Positions 8,701 to 22,984 are shown, numbered from the stretch's first letter. The stretch is 64,000 nucleotides of DNA from Pelagovum sp. HNIBRBA483 (GCF_040931995.1 NZ_CP162412.1:868001-932000), one strand, 5' to 3'. Translations and numbers: made by a program. The notes: generated by a model not told the origin, from the sequence alone.

Positions 8701-10296
8701 TCACGAAATCTCTGAATCCATCACAATGCCGTGCTCCAGCGCGAATAACGCCAATGCGGGACGGGCGCGGATATTGGTTTTGTTGTAGATATTTTGAATG
8801 TGGTGATCGGCAGTTTTTGGGGAAATCCCAAGTGTATCTGCGATCTCGGCTGTGGTTTCACTTTTGGCGAGCCTCGAAAGCACCTGCGCCTCACGTCTTG
8901 TGAGGCCAAAGGGAATGGATCCCAGACTTTCGCTGACCATATGCCCCGCCGCTTGTAAAACGGCTGATACAGCCGAGGACAGGAACCGTTTGTCACGCCC
9001 TGCGGCGTTTAATTTTTCCGCAGCGACTTTCGCTGAAACTGGTGCGTTGTTGGGCATGCCGTGCGTGAGTTCGTCATACTCATTGGCAACAGCCAGGATA
9101 TTTGAGGGCAGATCGCTCAGATGAATACCGCGATGGTATCCGGAACCATCAGCTCTTTCCTGAACGGATGCTGCGACTTTCGCCCATTGAGAAAACGGCT
9201 TGCCATGAGAGAGGTAGAACTGCGTTTGAAAGGGGTGCCTTTCCATTTCCAACCGTTCAGAAACGGCCAAGTCGGATTTCTTGTACCAGATCCGGTTGTT
9301 AATTGCGCATTTACCGAGGTCGTGCACTAACGCTGACAGCCGAAGGTTTTCGATGTCACCTTTTGAAAGCTTGGCGATTTGTCCGGCCCGTGCAGACAAA
9401 CCTGCAACGCGGCGGGAATGACTAAGAAAGCATAGGGCCTTATTGTCTGTTATATCAGCCGCGATTTCAGCGAGGGTCACGCGACATTTCGGCGTCATGA
9501 GCACTCTCTCGCCGGGTTCGGCGGCAATAAAATTCTCGAACTCCGGAATTTTGCTCGCCTGTTTGAAAATCTCATCGGCGTGTTCCAAGAACTGGTCGCC
9601 AAGGTTGGGGTCGAGCTCGCGCCCAAGCTTTGCGGCAATAACTTCTTTGGCTCGTGTGGGGTTTTCCAAACGTCGCACCAGCTCTGCCATTTCTGTTATG
9701 CGGTGCAATCGTTGGAGGTATGGCAAGCTTTCTCCGCCATAAGGGAGAACTTTCGCGTCCCAGCGGCCATAATAGTACGGAAGACTTTCCAGAATCGCTT
9801 GCGAAATGGGCAGGCGCTTGGCCAATAGATGGGATTGTTTGCAGTGAGCGGTGGTGAAATCGGGGGCCGCAGTGGGCAATAGATCGCAAATGTTTTCGAA
9901 CGCGGCGTCGCGCTCTTGTTCCGGGGCGTCAAGTGCCACGAAGCGATCAAGATGCATCTTTAGATCGTCCCGATCTGCCCAGTCTCCAAGCATGGTCGCG
10001 ACTGCGAAGCCTTGGTCATCTCCGGCTCCCATCATCCCAGTTTCATGGCCAGTCACTGTGCAGCCAATAAATCGGACCAAGGCAATGTGATAGGCGTCTT
10101 TTTGTGTGGCGATATCGTCACCGAGCCGACGGGAAAATTCCGCCGCAACGACTGCTGCGGTCAATCCAGCACCTTGCGGCCGTCCGGTTGCAGCGTCTGC
10201 CGCGAGCGCAAGAACCCCCAAGCCTTCAGCAATGCCCGTTTTGGTTCCGCCTCCAAGCAATGCGGCTCCCAAGTTCGCTATTCGTGAAGCCGCCAT
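8701..10296 (-). CDS. HD-GYP-like domain protein fused to a LuxR-type DNA-binding domain
   Basis: 531 residues. Residues about 290-430 form an HD-type phosphohydrolase domain with HSRRVAGL (293), the HDLGK pair (325-329) and ERADGSGYHRG (380-390). The last motif corresponds to the HHExxDGxGYP signature of HD-GYP cyclic-di-GMP phosphodiesterases, but the two His are replaced (QER) and GYP reads GYH. Residues 463-531 are a LuxR/GerE helix-turn-helix (LTRREAQVLSRLA, then ISPKTADHHIQNIYNKT). The N-terminal 280 residues contain a second, degenerate HD-like region (RFIGCTVTGHE). It is probably a transcription factor sensing a ligand, perhaps a nucleotide, through a partly altered HD domain. The ABM gene lies directly downstream. 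Confidence 0.85.
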   Translation of the reverse strand: MAASRIANLGAALLGGGTKTGIAEGLGVLALAADAATGRPQGAGLTAAVVAAEFSRRLGDDIATQKDAYHIALVRFIGCTVTGHETGMMGAGDDQGFAVATMLGDWADRDDLKMHLDRFVALDAPEQERDAAFENICDLLPTAAPDFTTAHCKQSHLLAKRLPISQAILESLPYYYGRWDAKVLPYGGESLPYLQRLHRITEMAELVRRLENPTRAKEVIAAKLGRELDPNLGDQFLEHADEIFKQASKIPEFENFIAAEPGERVLMTPKCRVTLAEIAADITDNKALCFLSHSRRVAGLSARAGQIAKLSKGDIENLRLSALVHDLGKCAINNRIWYKKSDLAVSERLEMERHPFQTQFYLSHGKPFSQWAKVAASVQERADGSGYHRGIHLSDLPSNILAVANEYDELTHGMPNNAPVSAKVAAEKLNAAGRDKRFLSSAVSAVLQAAGHMVSESLGSIPFGLTRREAQVLSRLAKSETTAEIADTLGISPKTADHHIQNIYNKTNIRARPALALFALEHGIVMDSEIS

Positions 10297-10611
10297 CAGT
10301 TTTCCCCAAAAGATTGTCTACAAGGGGTATCATGGATTCCGTATTTGAGGGAGAAATTCGTGTAAGGTGCCTCGTCGATAGTTAGTTCGCCTTCACGCCG
10401 AATTCGCCAATTGCTGCCTGTGGTACACGCAGCAGCATCCGCCTATATGGGCCTTGAGCCGCCTTTAGGTGCGCATGTCATCTGCTTCCGCTTAGGGTCG
10501 ATAGCGAAGTCGTGTCTCTTTAGACGCTCCGATCGAAAATCGCTTCAGTGATCTAATATGGCAGGTATCGGCTTGACGTTGTTAGGGACATTTTATATCC
10601 GCAAAAGTGCA
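10297..10611. other. 315-base intergenic stretch upstream of tRNA-Gly
   Basis: No gene is visible. It holds the promoter region of the leftward HD/LuxR gene and, at its right end, the likely tRNA-Gly promoter. Confidence 0.6.
10573..10599 (+). promoter_or_regulatory. Probable tRNA-Gly promoter
   Basis: A TTGACG -35-like element at 10573-10578 and a TATATC -10-like element at 10594-10599 lie just before the tRNA. The 15-base spacer is a little short, which lowers confidence. Confidence 0.45.
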
Positions 10612-10685
10612 GCGGGCGTTGTGTAATGGTAAGACCTCAGCCTTCCAAGCTGATGATACGGGTTCGATTCCCGTCGCCCGCTCCA
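10612..10685 (+). tRNA. tRNA-Gly (anticodon TCC), CCA encoded
   Basis: A full cloverleaf: acceptor GCGGGCG pairs with CGCCCGC, the anticodon arm is TCAGC-CTTCCAA-GCTGA giving anticodon TCC, and the T arm is CGGGT-TCGATTC-CCG. The discriminator T and CCA are encoded at 10682-10685. Confidence 0.97.
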
Positions 10686-10883
10686 AAATCTCCTTTGATG
10701 ACATTTTGCTTAATTCGTTGCTCCGAAAGGGCACGATAGAGCTTGGGCGCCATATGTCCGGACTTTGCGGCATCGTATATGCCACCAGCAGCAAAGCTGC
10801 AGTCTTGCGCGAAAACGTGTGCCTGTGCTTGCTCTCACATTCGGCTCTGATTATGTGAGAGCGAGGTTACAAAAGGCGCGCCC

Positions 10884-12677
10884 ATGTCCGATCCAACGAT
10901 TAATCTTCTGGAAGAACGGGATGCGTCAAAGGAAATTGGCGCTTTGCGCGGTTTGTGGCCGTTCCTCAAACCTTATCGCTTGCTGATGACGGGGGCGGGG
11001 CTGGCTTTGGTCATCACGGCAAGCGTGTCGCTGGTATTGCCGTTGGCCGTCAGGCGTGTGGTCGACAATTTCGACGTCGCTGAAGTTGATCTGCTGGATC
11101 AATATTTCGAGGCTGCGATCGGGATCGTGCTGTTGCTCGCGGTTGGTACGGCGATCCGCTACTATCTTGTGACCCGTCTGGGCGAGCGCGTGGTGGCCGA
11201 CATTCGGAAAGCGGTCTTCGAGCGCATGATCGGCATGAGCCCTGCCTTTTACGAAAAGATCATGACTGGCGAGGTCTTGAGCCGGATCACTACGGATACG
11301 ACGTTGATCCTGTCGGTGATCGGGTCGTCTGTCTCTGTCGCGCTGCGCAATGTGTTGATCCTTTTTGGCGGAATTTCGTTGATGCTTTGGACCAGCGCCA
11401 AGCTGTCATTGATGGTGCTGTGGCCGATTCCGCTGATCATGCTGCCGATTATCGTGCTGGGGCGTCGGGTTCGGCGGTTGAGCCGCGAAAATCAGGATTG
11501 GATCGCGACGTCCTCCGGCGAGGCGTCTGAACTGTTGCTGTCCGCACAGACGGTGCAGGCTTTTACCCATGAAGACCGTTCCAACGCGAAGTTCGCCCGC
11601 GTGACCGAGCAGAGCTTCCTCTCCGCAAAACGGCGCATCGCCACCCGCGCGATCCTGACGGCGATTGTGATTTTCATCGCGGCGGGGGCTGTTGTTGGCT
11701 TCCTTTGGATTGGCGCCAATGACGTGCGAGAGGGCGCGATTTCGGTCGGTACCTTGGTGCAGTTCATGATTTACACGATCATGGTGGCAGGTGCGCTGGG
11801 CGCGTTGAGCGAGATCTGGGGCGAATTGCAGCGCGCCGCCGGCGCGACCGAGCGTTTGGTTGAGTTGCTGAATGCCAAAGATACCGTGCGTGAGACGGAA
11901 ACGCCACTTTCGGCACCGGATATGCGCTCGGGCGAGATCATTTTTGACAATGTGGTTTTCCATTATCCGAGCCGCAGAAACATGGCGGCGCTGGACGGTG
12001 TGTCGCTGACCGTGAAGCCCGGTGAAACAGTGGCGCTCGTGGGGCCTTCGGGCGCGGGGAAGTCGACGATCATTCAGCTATTGCTGCGTTTTTATGATCC
12101 TGATCAGGGGAGTGTCAGGTTTGATGGTACCGATCTGCGTGAAATGGCGCGGAGTGATTTCCGCAGGCATCTGGCTCTGGTGCCGCAGGACCCTGTGATA
12201 TTTGCAGATACCGCGCGGGAGAACATCCGTTTTGGCCGCCCCGATGCGACAGATGCAGAGGTTGAAGCCGCCGCGCGTGCTGCGGCTGCGCATAATTTCC
12301 TCGCTGCGCTGCCAGACGGCTATGAGAGCTATGTCGGGGAACGGGGCGTGATGCTTTCAGGCGGGCAAAAGCAGCGGATCGCGATTGCGCGCGCAATCCT
12401 GCGCAATGCGCCGGTGCTGCTTCTCGATGAGGCCACGAGCGCGTTGGATGCTGAGAGCGAACGTGCGGTGCAAATGGCTGTTGATGAGCTGGCAAAAGAC
12501 CGAACCACGATCATCGTCGCGCACCGCTTGGCGACGGTGAAAAAGGCAGACAGGATTGTTGTCTTTGAAGAGGGGCGGATTGTCTCTGAGGGGACACATG
12601 CGGAACTGGTACGCGAAGGCGGCCTGTACGCGCGACTGGCCGAGCTGCAGTTTACCGATGGCGTAGCGGCGGAGTAG
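10884..12677 (+). CDS. ABC transporter, fused permease and ATP-binding half-transporter
   Basis: 597 residues. The N-terminal half has about six membrane helices of an ABC exporter type 1 domain (first helix about residues 30-55). The C-terminal ATPase has GPSGAGKST (Walker A), the VPQDPVIF Q-loop, LSGGQKQR (signature), LLLDEATSALD (Walker B) and the HRLATV switch His. This is the MsbA/multidrug half-transporter design, working as a homodimer in the inner membrane to export lipids or hydrophobic compounds. It stands alone, about 200 bases after tRNA-Gly, with its own start at ATG 10884. The substrate is not deducible. Confidence 0.93.
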   Translation: MSDPTINLLEERDASKEIGALRGLWPFLKPYRLLMTGAGLALVITASVSLVLPLAVRRVVDNFDVAEVDLLDQYFEAAIGIVLLLAVGTAIRYYLVTRLGERVVADIRKAVFERMIGMSPAFYEKIMTGEVLSRITTDTTLILSVIGSSVSVALRNVLILFGGISLMLWTSAKLSLMVLWPIPLIMLPIIVLGRRVRRLSRENQDWIATSSGEASELLLSAQTVQAFTHEDRSNAKFARVTEQSFLSAKRRIATRAILTAIVIFIAAGAVVGFLWIGANDVREGAISVGTLVQFMIYTIMVAGALGALSEIWGELQRAAGATERLVELLNAKDTVRETETPLSAPDMRSGEIIFDNVVFHYPSRRNMAALDGVSLTVKPGETVALVGPSGAGKSTIIQLLLRFYDPDQGSVRFDGTDLREMARSDFRRHLALVPQDPVIFADTARENIRFGRPDATDAEVEAAARAAAAHNFLAALPDGYESYVGERGVMLSGGQKQRIAIARAILRNAPVLLLDEATSALDAESERAVQMAVDELAKDRTTIIVAHRLATVKKADRIVVFEEGRIVSEGTHAELVREGGLYARLAELQFTDGVAAE

Positions 12678-12819
12678 GGGAGCCGGGCGCTATTGCGGTC
12701 AACCTGACCGGATCACGTTGCGTCTCTTCTGCCGCTATGGTCTTGCCAGCAAGCAAAGATTTCCCCATCGTTGATCTCCAAGAACACGCGGTCAAAACGC
12801 GGATCAGGGAGGAGATTTA

Positions 12820-14712
12820 ATGGGATACGCTACGATTGAAGATCGCGACGCCATTCAGAACGAAAGTGAATGGCCGGACCGCGCGCTTCCGGATACACTT
12901 TACGGACTGCTCAACGGAACGGCGACGCGCTTTCCGCATCGCGCCGCTTTCACCTTTCAGCTGACATCCGGCCCGACGGACAAGGATGAGACGCTCACCT
13001 GGCAACAGCTGCATGACAAGGCCTGCCAAGCGGCTAACATGTTCCGGTCATTGGGTATTGGCGAGAATGACGTCGTGGCATTCGTGTTGCCGAATGCGAC
13101 CGAGACGGTTCTGACCTATTTGGGGGGTGCCATCGCGGGGATTGTGAGCCCGATCAACCCGCTGCTGGAGCCTGAGCAGATCGGGGCGATCTTGCGGGAA
13201 ACGGGCGCTAAAGCGGTTGTCACGCTGCGGGCCTTTCCGAAAACCGATGTGGCTCAGAAAGTTGCCAAGGCGGTTTCGCTGGCGCCGGATGTGAAAACGG
13301 TGATCGAGGTTGATCTGCTGCGCTACCTGACCGGCGCGAAGCGGTTGATCGTGCCGTTGATCCGCCCGAAGAACCCCGTTGCGCACAAGGCGCGGGTGAT
13401 TGATTTCAATCGCGAACTGGAGAAGCACCCTCCGCGGTTGGCGTTTGAAGATGCGGCTGGTGACCGGATTGCGGCCTACTTCCATACTGGCGGGACGACT
13501 GGCATGCCGAAGGTGGTGCAGCATCGGTATTCAGGGATCATCTACAATGCATGGCTCGGGCAGCGGCTCTTGTTCACCGAGGACGATGTTCAAATGTGTC
13601 CGATGCCTTTGTTCCATGTCTTTGCGACAATCGTTGCGTTTGGTGCCTCGCTTGCATCGGGCGCGCAGATCGTATTCCCGACGCCGCAAGGTTATCGGGG
13701 TGACGGCGTTTTTGATAATTTCTGGAAATTGATCGAGCGGTATAAGGCGACCTTCGTGATCACCGTGCCCACAGCGATGTCGGCTTTGATGCAGCGAAAG
13801 GTTGATGCGGATATATCCTCGCTGAAGCTGGTTTTCTGCGGATCGTCGCCTTTGCCTGTCGAGCTTTATAACCGTTTCGAAGCGGCTGCGGGTGTGACGA
13901 TCTGTGAAGGTTATGGATTGAGCGAGGCAACCTGCCTTGTGTCGATCAACCCGCCTGACGGGGTAAAGAAGATCGGCTCCGTCGGTATTCCGTTCCCGTA
14001 TACGGATGTGAAGATCAAGTCCGTAGAGAGCGGCGAGGAGTGCGCGGTTGACGTGATTGGCGAGATTTGTGTCTCCAATCCCGGTGTCGCGATGGGAGCG
14101 ACCTATTCGGAGCCGAGCAAGAACGAAAACCTCTATTACCCCGGGCATTTGGGGGAGCATCAGTATCTGCGTACGGGAGATTTGGGGCGCATTGATCCTG
14201 ATGGGTATTTGTGGATCACGGGGCGGGCCAAGGATTTGATCATCCGTGGTGGCCATAACATTGATCCGGCCCAAATCGAGGAGGCGCTAGCGGCGCATGA
14301 AGCGGTTGCGTTTGCAGCCGCGATTGGCCAGCCAGACGGATATTCCGGCGAGTTGTCATGCGCCTATGTAGAGCTGGTTGACGGCGCATCGGTTTCGGTG
14401 GACGCACTGAGGGAATTTGCCAATGAGCGCATCCCCGAAAAGGCGGCCCGTTTGAAATATGTCGAGATCGTTCCCGAGATACCAAAAACCGCTGTTGGAA
14501 AACCGCTGAAAAACGAGCTGCGCAAACTGGCGATCCGCCGCGTGTATAACGAGGCGCTTTCGCATGCCGAGGTGGGCGCCGAAGTTTCAGAGGTGATCGA
14601 AGATAAGAAGCGCGGGCTGGTGGCGCAGGTGGTTCCGGCGGGAACGGTGTCAAAAGAGGACGTGGCAAAGGCGCTGGGTGACTTTACGCGGCCTTGGGAG
14701 TGGAACGGCTAG
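12820..14712 (+). CDS. Acyl-CoA synthetase (AMP-binding family)
   Basis: 630 residues preceded by a strong AGGAG ribosome binding site. The ANL-superfamily motifs are clear: FHTGGTTGMPKVVQH (P-loop), EGYGLSEATC, YLRTGDLGRID, and GRAKDLIIRGGHNIDP (A8 hinge). The C-terminal part has KTAVGKPLKNELR with the catalytic Lys. The enzyme activates a carboxylic acid with ATP and transfers it to CoA. A tail of about 90 residues follows the usual end of the catalytic region, including the stretch after KNELRKLAIRRVYNE. The chain length and nature of the acid are unknown; no beta-oxidation genes are adjacent. Confidence 0.92.
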   Translation: MGYATIEDRDAIQNESEWPDRALPDTLYGLLNGTATRFPHRAAFTFQLTSGPTDKDETLTWQQLHDKACQAANMFRSLGIGENDVVAFVLPNATETVLTYLGGAIAGIVSPINPLLEPEQIGAILRETGAKAVVTLRAFPKTDVAQKVAKAVSLAPDVKTVIEVDLLRYLTGAKRLIVPLIRPKNPVAHKARVIDFNRELEKHPPRLAFEDAAGDRIAAYFHTGGTTGMPKVVQHRYSGIIYNAWLGQRLLFTEDDVQMCPMPLFHVFATIVAFGASLASGAQIVFPTPQGYRGDGVFDNFWKLIERYKATFVITVPTAMSALMQRKVDADISSLKLVFCGSSPLPVELYNRFEAAAGVTICEGYGLSEATCLVSINPPDGVKKIGSVGIPFPYTDVKIKSVESGEECAVDVIGEICVSNPGVAMGATYSEPSKNENLYYPGHLGEHQYLRTGDLGRIDPDGYLWITGRAKDLIIRGGHNIDPAQIEEALAAHEAVAFAAAIGQPDGYSGELSCAYVELVDGASVSVDALREFANERIPEKAARLKYVEIVPEIPKTAVGKPLKNELRKLAIRRVYNEALSHAEVGAEVSEVIEDKKRGLVAQVVPAGTVSKEDVAKALGDFTRPWEWNG

Positions 14713-14749
14713 CGGCCGTCCTCTCCAACCGTCTCCTTAGAAATCAATC

Positions 14750-14771
14750 GGGCCAGGCTTTCGCCTGGCCC
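14750..14771 (+). terminator. Strong hairpin terminator after the acyl-CoA synthetase gene
   Basis: GGGCCAGGC-TTTC-GCCTGGCCC is a perfect 9-bp stem with a 4-base loop followed by TCTTGT. It lies between two convergent genes and could also serve the leftward chemoreceptor gene. Confidence 0.75.
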
Positions 14772-14829
14772 TCTTGTCTGGCCGCGCCACTGGGTGGGGT
14801 GAGAAAGACGCGACCGGGGACGCTGTTGA

Positions 14830-17118
14830 TCAGAAGTCGCCAAAGCCGCGCTGGTCGAAATCCGAAGAGCCGTTCTTGCCTTTAAAGCCGTTGGCGCCGT
14901 TGGCCTTGACGATTTCCAAGCCGGTTTCTTCGGGCTTGGCCACCGTGCGCGGTTCTTCCCGGCCATCGAGAGTGATGGGGCGGGCAACCGGCTTTGTGGG
15001 GGCTGCGTCGGTTTGCTCGGGCGCGGGGATCGGTTCTTTGGTGATGTCGGCTTTGCCGGTCACTTTGAACTGACGAACCTGCTCAAGCAGACGCTGGTTG
15101 GTCGATGTCAGCTGTGCCGCAGTTGCTGCAAGCTCTTCTGCCTGGCTGCTGCTGTCACGCGCAGAACGGCTGATGTCGGAGATCGCGGAGTTGATCTGAT
15201 CCACGCCACGGGACTGCTCTTCACTGGCGTTGGAGATATCGCCCATGATGGTTAGAACCTCTTGGGTGCCGCCTGCGATTTCCTCGAAGGTTGCGCTTGT
15301 CAGGTCAGCCATTTCGACGCCAGCCTCGACGCGCTTTGATGAGCTGTCGATCAGCTCGGACGTTTCACGCGCGGCCTTTGCAGAGCGGCCAGCGAGGTTG
15401 CGCACTTCGGCGGCCACAACGGCAAAGCCACGACCGTGCTGACCGGCACGCGCGGCCTCGACAGCGGCGTTGAGCGCGAGAAGATTGGTCTGGAAGGCAA
15501 TCTCGTCGATGACCTTGATGATGTTGCCAATCTCCTTGGAGGATTTGTTGATGGCATCCATCGCCTTAACCATCGCTTCAACCTGCTCTTTGCCGGTATC
15601 GACGCGCTGGGAGTTCATGGTTACGACTTCTTGCGCGCGGCGGGCGGACTCGGCGTTTGCACGGACCTGAACGGCGGTTTGTTCGGCAAAACTGGAAAGC
15701 TCTTCGACGGCAGAGGACTGAACCTCGGCGTTGCTTGCCATGCTTTGTGCCGCGTCGGACATCTGTTCAACAACATCGCTCACCTGATCGGTGCTGAGGC
15801 GAATGTCGTTGAGGGTGCCATCCAGTGCGTCCAGGATATCGTCCATTGCGGAAGCGCTGTTGCCGACCTCATCTTGGCTCTTGATCCCGAGGCGGGTAGC
15901 AAGGTCCCGTTCTTGCGCAATTTTTACCAAGCGGCTGCGCATTTGGCTCAATGGGCCAGTGATGGAGCGGGCGAAGAAGATGCCGATCAGGGTGATGATA
16001 ACGGCTGTGCCGATTGCCGCGTAAATAATCAACCTTCCAACGCGGTTAGCATCTGTCATCACCTCGTCATATGTTGTCTCGATAACCAGCGCATATTTCG
16101 CGCCGGCGGCGTCAATGGGGGCATGGGATGCCATTACTTTGACGCCAGTGCCTTCATCGACGTGGATGTTGACGCCGGCTTCTTCGTTGAAGGCAACGAA
16201 GCTCGTGTCATTGGTTTGCCAGGAAAGGGGATCGGCCTCGGGTTCATCGGGATCGAAGCCGGTCATCATGATGCCAATGCGGTCGCTATTGAGGAGGACC
16301 TTTTCGGTTTCAACACCAAGGCCGATGTCTGCCGCGAGGTAGTTTACGAAAGTGCTATTCGGCAATTGAATAGCAACAGCGCCTTGTACCGCGCCACCTG
16401 CGTTGATCACAGGTGCCGCAAAAAATGCGGCCTGGTCACCGTTGCTCGGTGCGTATGGTGCAAATTGAGAGGCAACGACCGTGTGAGATGGGTCGTGTTC
16501 GGCGCTGTCTATCGAATGGTCCATAGCGCTGACGGAGTTAAGGGCTTCTCGGGCGACGCGGGCCAGCTCTGTGTCGCGGTAGCGTCCTTCGAAAATGTTC
16601 GTCCCGAAGTCATCTTCCTTATAGTAGGTGTAGATGATGTTTCCATTCGTATCGATCAGGAAGAAATCATAGTAACCGCGCTGTTCGACGATGTTCTTAA
16701 ACATTTGGTGCCAGCGACCATGCACCATTGTGTAGGTGCTGGTGTCTTCGGCCTTCAAGAGTTGGTGACGCTGACCGGCAGGGAATTCGTTATTGGTGAT
16801 GTACTGTTCGCGCATGTATGAAAGCGCGTCACCTTCCTGCTGCTGCAAAACATTGAATGCCTGCGAGAAGGTAGTAGCTGCGCTGACGATGCCAAAATCG
16901 GTTGAGAAAAGGGAGACATCTGTTTGGAGGTTGTCAAATGCGGTGCGGAACTCTTCCACAATCGTGTGCGATGCCGCTTCTAGCCGGTTTATGGCCTTTT
17001 CTTCCATCGCACCATACATGCCGTTATAGGAGAGAAAACCGATCGTCGTAGAAGCCGCTATTGCCAGTCCAGCAAATGTCAGGGGCAGTTTGCGGGCGAT
17101 TGTCAGGCGTTTTATCAT
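14830..17118 (-). CDS. Methyl-accepting chemotaxis protein (transmembrane chemoreceptor)
   Basis: 762 residues from the chosen start. A transmembrane helix (about residues 13-33) is followed by a periplasmic sensor region of about 310 residues, probably a Cache-type double domain ([17 protein letters not shown]). Then come a second helix (about 355-375, [20 protein letters not shown]), a HAMP linker and the signalling hairpin with [33 protein letters not shown] and RSAKAA. It senses an extracellular ligand and controls CheA. Start choice: ATG 17118 sits about 6 bases after AAAGGG, whereas the ATG at 17184 has no such site and would add a 22-residue tail before the first helix. The C terminus ends FGDF and lacks a CheR-tethering pentapeptide. 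Confidence 0.93.
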   Translation of the reverse strand: MIKRLTIARKLPLTFAGLAIAASTTIGFLSYNGMYGAMEEKAINRLEAASHTIVEEFRTAFDNLQTDVSLFSTDFGIVSAATTFSQAFNVLQQQEGDALSYMREQYITNNEFPAGQRHQLLKAEDTSTYTMVHGRWHQMFKNIVEQRGYYDFFLIDTNGNIIYTYYKEDDFGTNIFEGRYRDTELARVAREALNSVSAMDHSIDSAEHDPSHTVVASQFAPYAPSNGDQAAFFAAPVINAGGAVQGAVAIQLPNSTFVNYLAADIGLGVETEKVLLNSDRIGIMMTGFDPDEPEADPLSWQTNDTSFVAFNEEAGVNIHVDEGTGVKVMASHAPIDAAGAKYALVIETTYDEVMTDANRVGRLIIYAAIGTAVIITLIGIFFARSITGPLSQMRSRLVKIAQERDLATRLGIKSQDEVGNSASAMDDILDALDGTLNDIRLSTDQVSDVVEQMSDAAQSMASNAEVQSSAVEELSSFAEQTAVQVRANAESARRAQEVVTMNSQRVDTGKEQVEAMVKAMDAINKSSKEIGNIIKVIDEIAFQTNLLALNAAVEAARAGQHGRGFAVVAAEVRNLAGRSAKAARETSELIDSSSKRVEAGVEMADLTSATFEEIAGGTQEVLTIMGDISNASEEQSRGVDQINSAISDISRSARDSSSQAEELAATAAQLTSTNQRLLEQVRQFKVTGKADITKEPIPAPEQTDAAPTKPVARPITLDGREEPRTVAKPEETGLEIVKANGANGFKGKNGSSDFDQRGFGDF

Positions 17119-17262
17119 AGTCATCCCTTTCTTTGGGTATAAACCCTGCGCAGTCATTGGCGCGTCAGAAAGGGAAACGGCCATGCCGCCTTACTATTTA
17201 GGTGGCGGAGGCCCGTGCGAGATGGCCATTCGTATAGATGGGGCGCGAAAGTATCTATTTTT

Positions 17263-17296
17263 AAAGAAAAGAGGCGCCCCGCGAATGCGGAGCGCC
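17263..17296 (-). terminator. Rho-independent terminator of katG
   Basis: On the minus strand GGCGCTCCGC-ATTC-GCGGGGCGCC forms a 10-bp stem with one T:G pair, followed by TCTTTTCTTT. It begins 19 bases beyond the katG stop codon. Confidence 0.8.
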
Positions 17297-17315
17297 CCAT
17301 ATTCAGAGTGGTCGA

Positions 17316-20578
<3,263 letters not shown>

Positions 20579-20589
<11 letters not shown>

Positions 20590-22759
20590 GGGCTGCCTTG
20601 GGTGTTGCCGCTTCTTGCCATTTGGAGAGTGACTTTCTCAATTCGTCCATACGCACCGGCTTGGCAAGAAAACCGTCCATACCCGCAGCATAGCAGCGCT
20701 CTGCCTCTCCGCTGAGTGCATTAGCGGTGATGGCGATGATTGGCATGCGGTCACGCCCGTTCGCCTGTTCTTCGGCGCGAATTTTTTCGCTCAGACCGAA
20801 GCCATCCAAAACGGGCATGTGGCAATCCGTCAGGAGGAGGTCGAACGGGCTGCTTTCCAAAAGTGCCAAGGCTTCCTTACCATCAATTGCGAGGGTGGGT
20901 GTATGACCGAGTTTCTCAAGCTGAAGCTGGATCACTGATCTGTTGACGGGGTTGTCTTCTGCCACGAGAATTCTCAGCCCCGTTGCAGGCATGTCATTCG
21001 TGGCGATTTCAGGGGCTGCCAGCTCTTTGATTGCTTCGGCAGTAGCATCTGTCGGGATATGGTTGTCGGTATGGTTGGCCATCGTATCCAAGGCGCGCCA
21101 AAGGACACTCGGCAAGAGTGGCGAGCATTCGACATTGTAGCGGTTAGGCTCGACGTGGCCATAGCTCTGCATGCGGTCCTTGCTGATCGTTACCGTGCGC
21201 CGGTCAGGATGTGCTTTCTGGAATTTCCTCACAGCTTCAAGATCGTATTGAAACTTCTTATCGAGCTTACCGATGAGCGCGAATGTGTCTGCCGGTTCGG
21301 TGCGGAAACGTTCGATCAACTCGTCTTCGGTATCGACCCATTCCGCTTTGCCGCCGTGGGCTTCGATGTAGCTTTGCCAGATATCGCGATGCATTTTGGC
21401 GGTGGCGATGCCAACGATGGACTGGCCAGCGAGCGACTGATCCCGCAGTGAATCGTCACCATCGACAATTGGCAAACGAACCGTGAAATGCGAACCTTCG
21501 CCGAGGACGCTATCAACTTCGATCGTGCCGTTCATCCGGTCAACAAGTTGCTTCACGATGGCGAGCCCCAGCCCTGTTCCGTTGGCGTTGCGGCTCAGAT
21601 CGGTGTCACCTTGCGAAAAAGGCTTGAACAGGCACTGTTTCAGCTCAGGTGACATGCCTATCCCTACGTCGATGAAATCCAGTCGAATTTTGTCCCCATC
21701 TTCGATCGAGACAATGAACCGGACCACGCCAAAGTTGGCGCCGACGGGGCAGGTGGAGAATTTGATCGCGTTGCCTGCAAGATTGAGAATGATTTGCCGC
21801 AATCGCCCCGGATCTGCGACAATCGTTTTCGGGATGTCGGGCGAGATCTTGAGAGACAGGGCAACCTGCCTTTGATCCGCAAGGGGGGCAAGGGTTTTGA
21901 GTGCGTCCTCACATATTTCCGACAAATTACACCGCACTGGCGAGAGCTGAAGCTTGCCCGCTTCGATGCGGCTCATATCAAGGATGTCGTCGATGATCCG
22001 CAAAAGCGAGAACGATGAGTCACGGATCGTGTCCAGCATGCGGCGTTGATCTTGCGTGAGGTCGCTGGTGCCAAGAACCTCAACCATCCCGACGACACCG
22101 TTCATCGGTGTGCGGATCTCATGGCTCATTGTTGCGATGAAGATGGATTTGGTCTTTGCAGCGTCTTCGAGGCGCAGGTTGGATTGGTTCAGCTCGGTGC
22201 TATAGCGCAGGGTCACAGCCGCGAAATAGAATATTTCCATACCCGTGACCACAACCGCCGTGGCCGTGGATAATGGTGCAATCAAACGACCCGCGACCAC
22301 ATCATCAAACACCAGAGTGCCGAAAAAGTTTGGATCAAAGGTCCATGTCAGGATCCAGAAAACGGATGATAGGACAGCGAAGAATACGACATATTTCAGT
22401 TCCTTACGGATCGAAAATGTCATGATCGGACCTATTGCGGAGGCAAGGAACAAGAGATCAACGCGGCCCGCGCGCGCGATGATGAAGCACCCACCGAGGA
22501 TCGATAGATTGGTCCCGATCATCCAGATTACACGACCGAGCAGATCCTTCCCCAATGCGATGAGCGCAAAGAGCGCGATGACGCTCACCAAGGCAGGGAT
22601 GAGAACGTAGGCAAGCGCGGCGCTTTCGAGCCACAGTGCCACGAGATACCAACCGACGGTGACGAGAAGGCACATGCCGCCTGTGACGTACACCGTTAGG
22701 ATGCGCCGCTTTTCGGAGAAGTTCCGTTTGATCGGGATGACTTCCTCGGGTGTCATCAT
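20579..22759 (-). CDS. Hybrid sensor histidine kinase with C-terminal receiver domain
   Basis: 726 residues. About six membrane helices lie in residues 20-185 with almost no periplasmic domain. A HisKA domain follows with ATMSHEIRTPMNGV (phospho-His 213) and an HATPase domain with NLAGNAIKFS, DVGIGMS and GTGLGLAI. Next comes a receiver-like region (about 445-570) without an obvious phosphoacceptor Asp, probably a pseudo-receiver. The true receiver (597-720) has EDN, the acceptor in LLTDCHMP (Asp 645) and the conserved Lys in FLAKPV. No HPt domain or partner response regulator is adjacent, so the phosphorelay target is elsewhere. The membrane-embedded sensor suggests an intramembrane or electron-transport signal. 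Confidence 0.92.
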
Positions 22760-22984
22760 CGGGTATGCAGTCCCTCTAGGCTGAGCGCCTTGGTAGCAGT
22801 GGCCCTTGATACCACGTTCCTATTGCAAGGTATATGATCAGGTGGCTGGCGCTTGTTTTGCTGTTCAGGGCGGATTTAGGAGAATCTTTGCGTTTTCATC
22901 GTTTTTTCAGGTTTCGCTCAAGACAACGGCTCTTTACCGGCGCAAGTTAGTGTGGGTATCGGAATTATCGGACGACGTTTGAGC

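Noticed and set aside
14750-14771. Palindrome considered as a phage attachment or integrase site
   Set aside because: It is a short hairpin between convergent genes with a pyrimidine-rich tail, best explained as a terminator; no integrase is near.
15436-16821. A 461-codon plus-strand frame opposite the chemoreceptor
   Set aside because: Shadow of the chemoreceptor gene; the translated sequence shows no domain.
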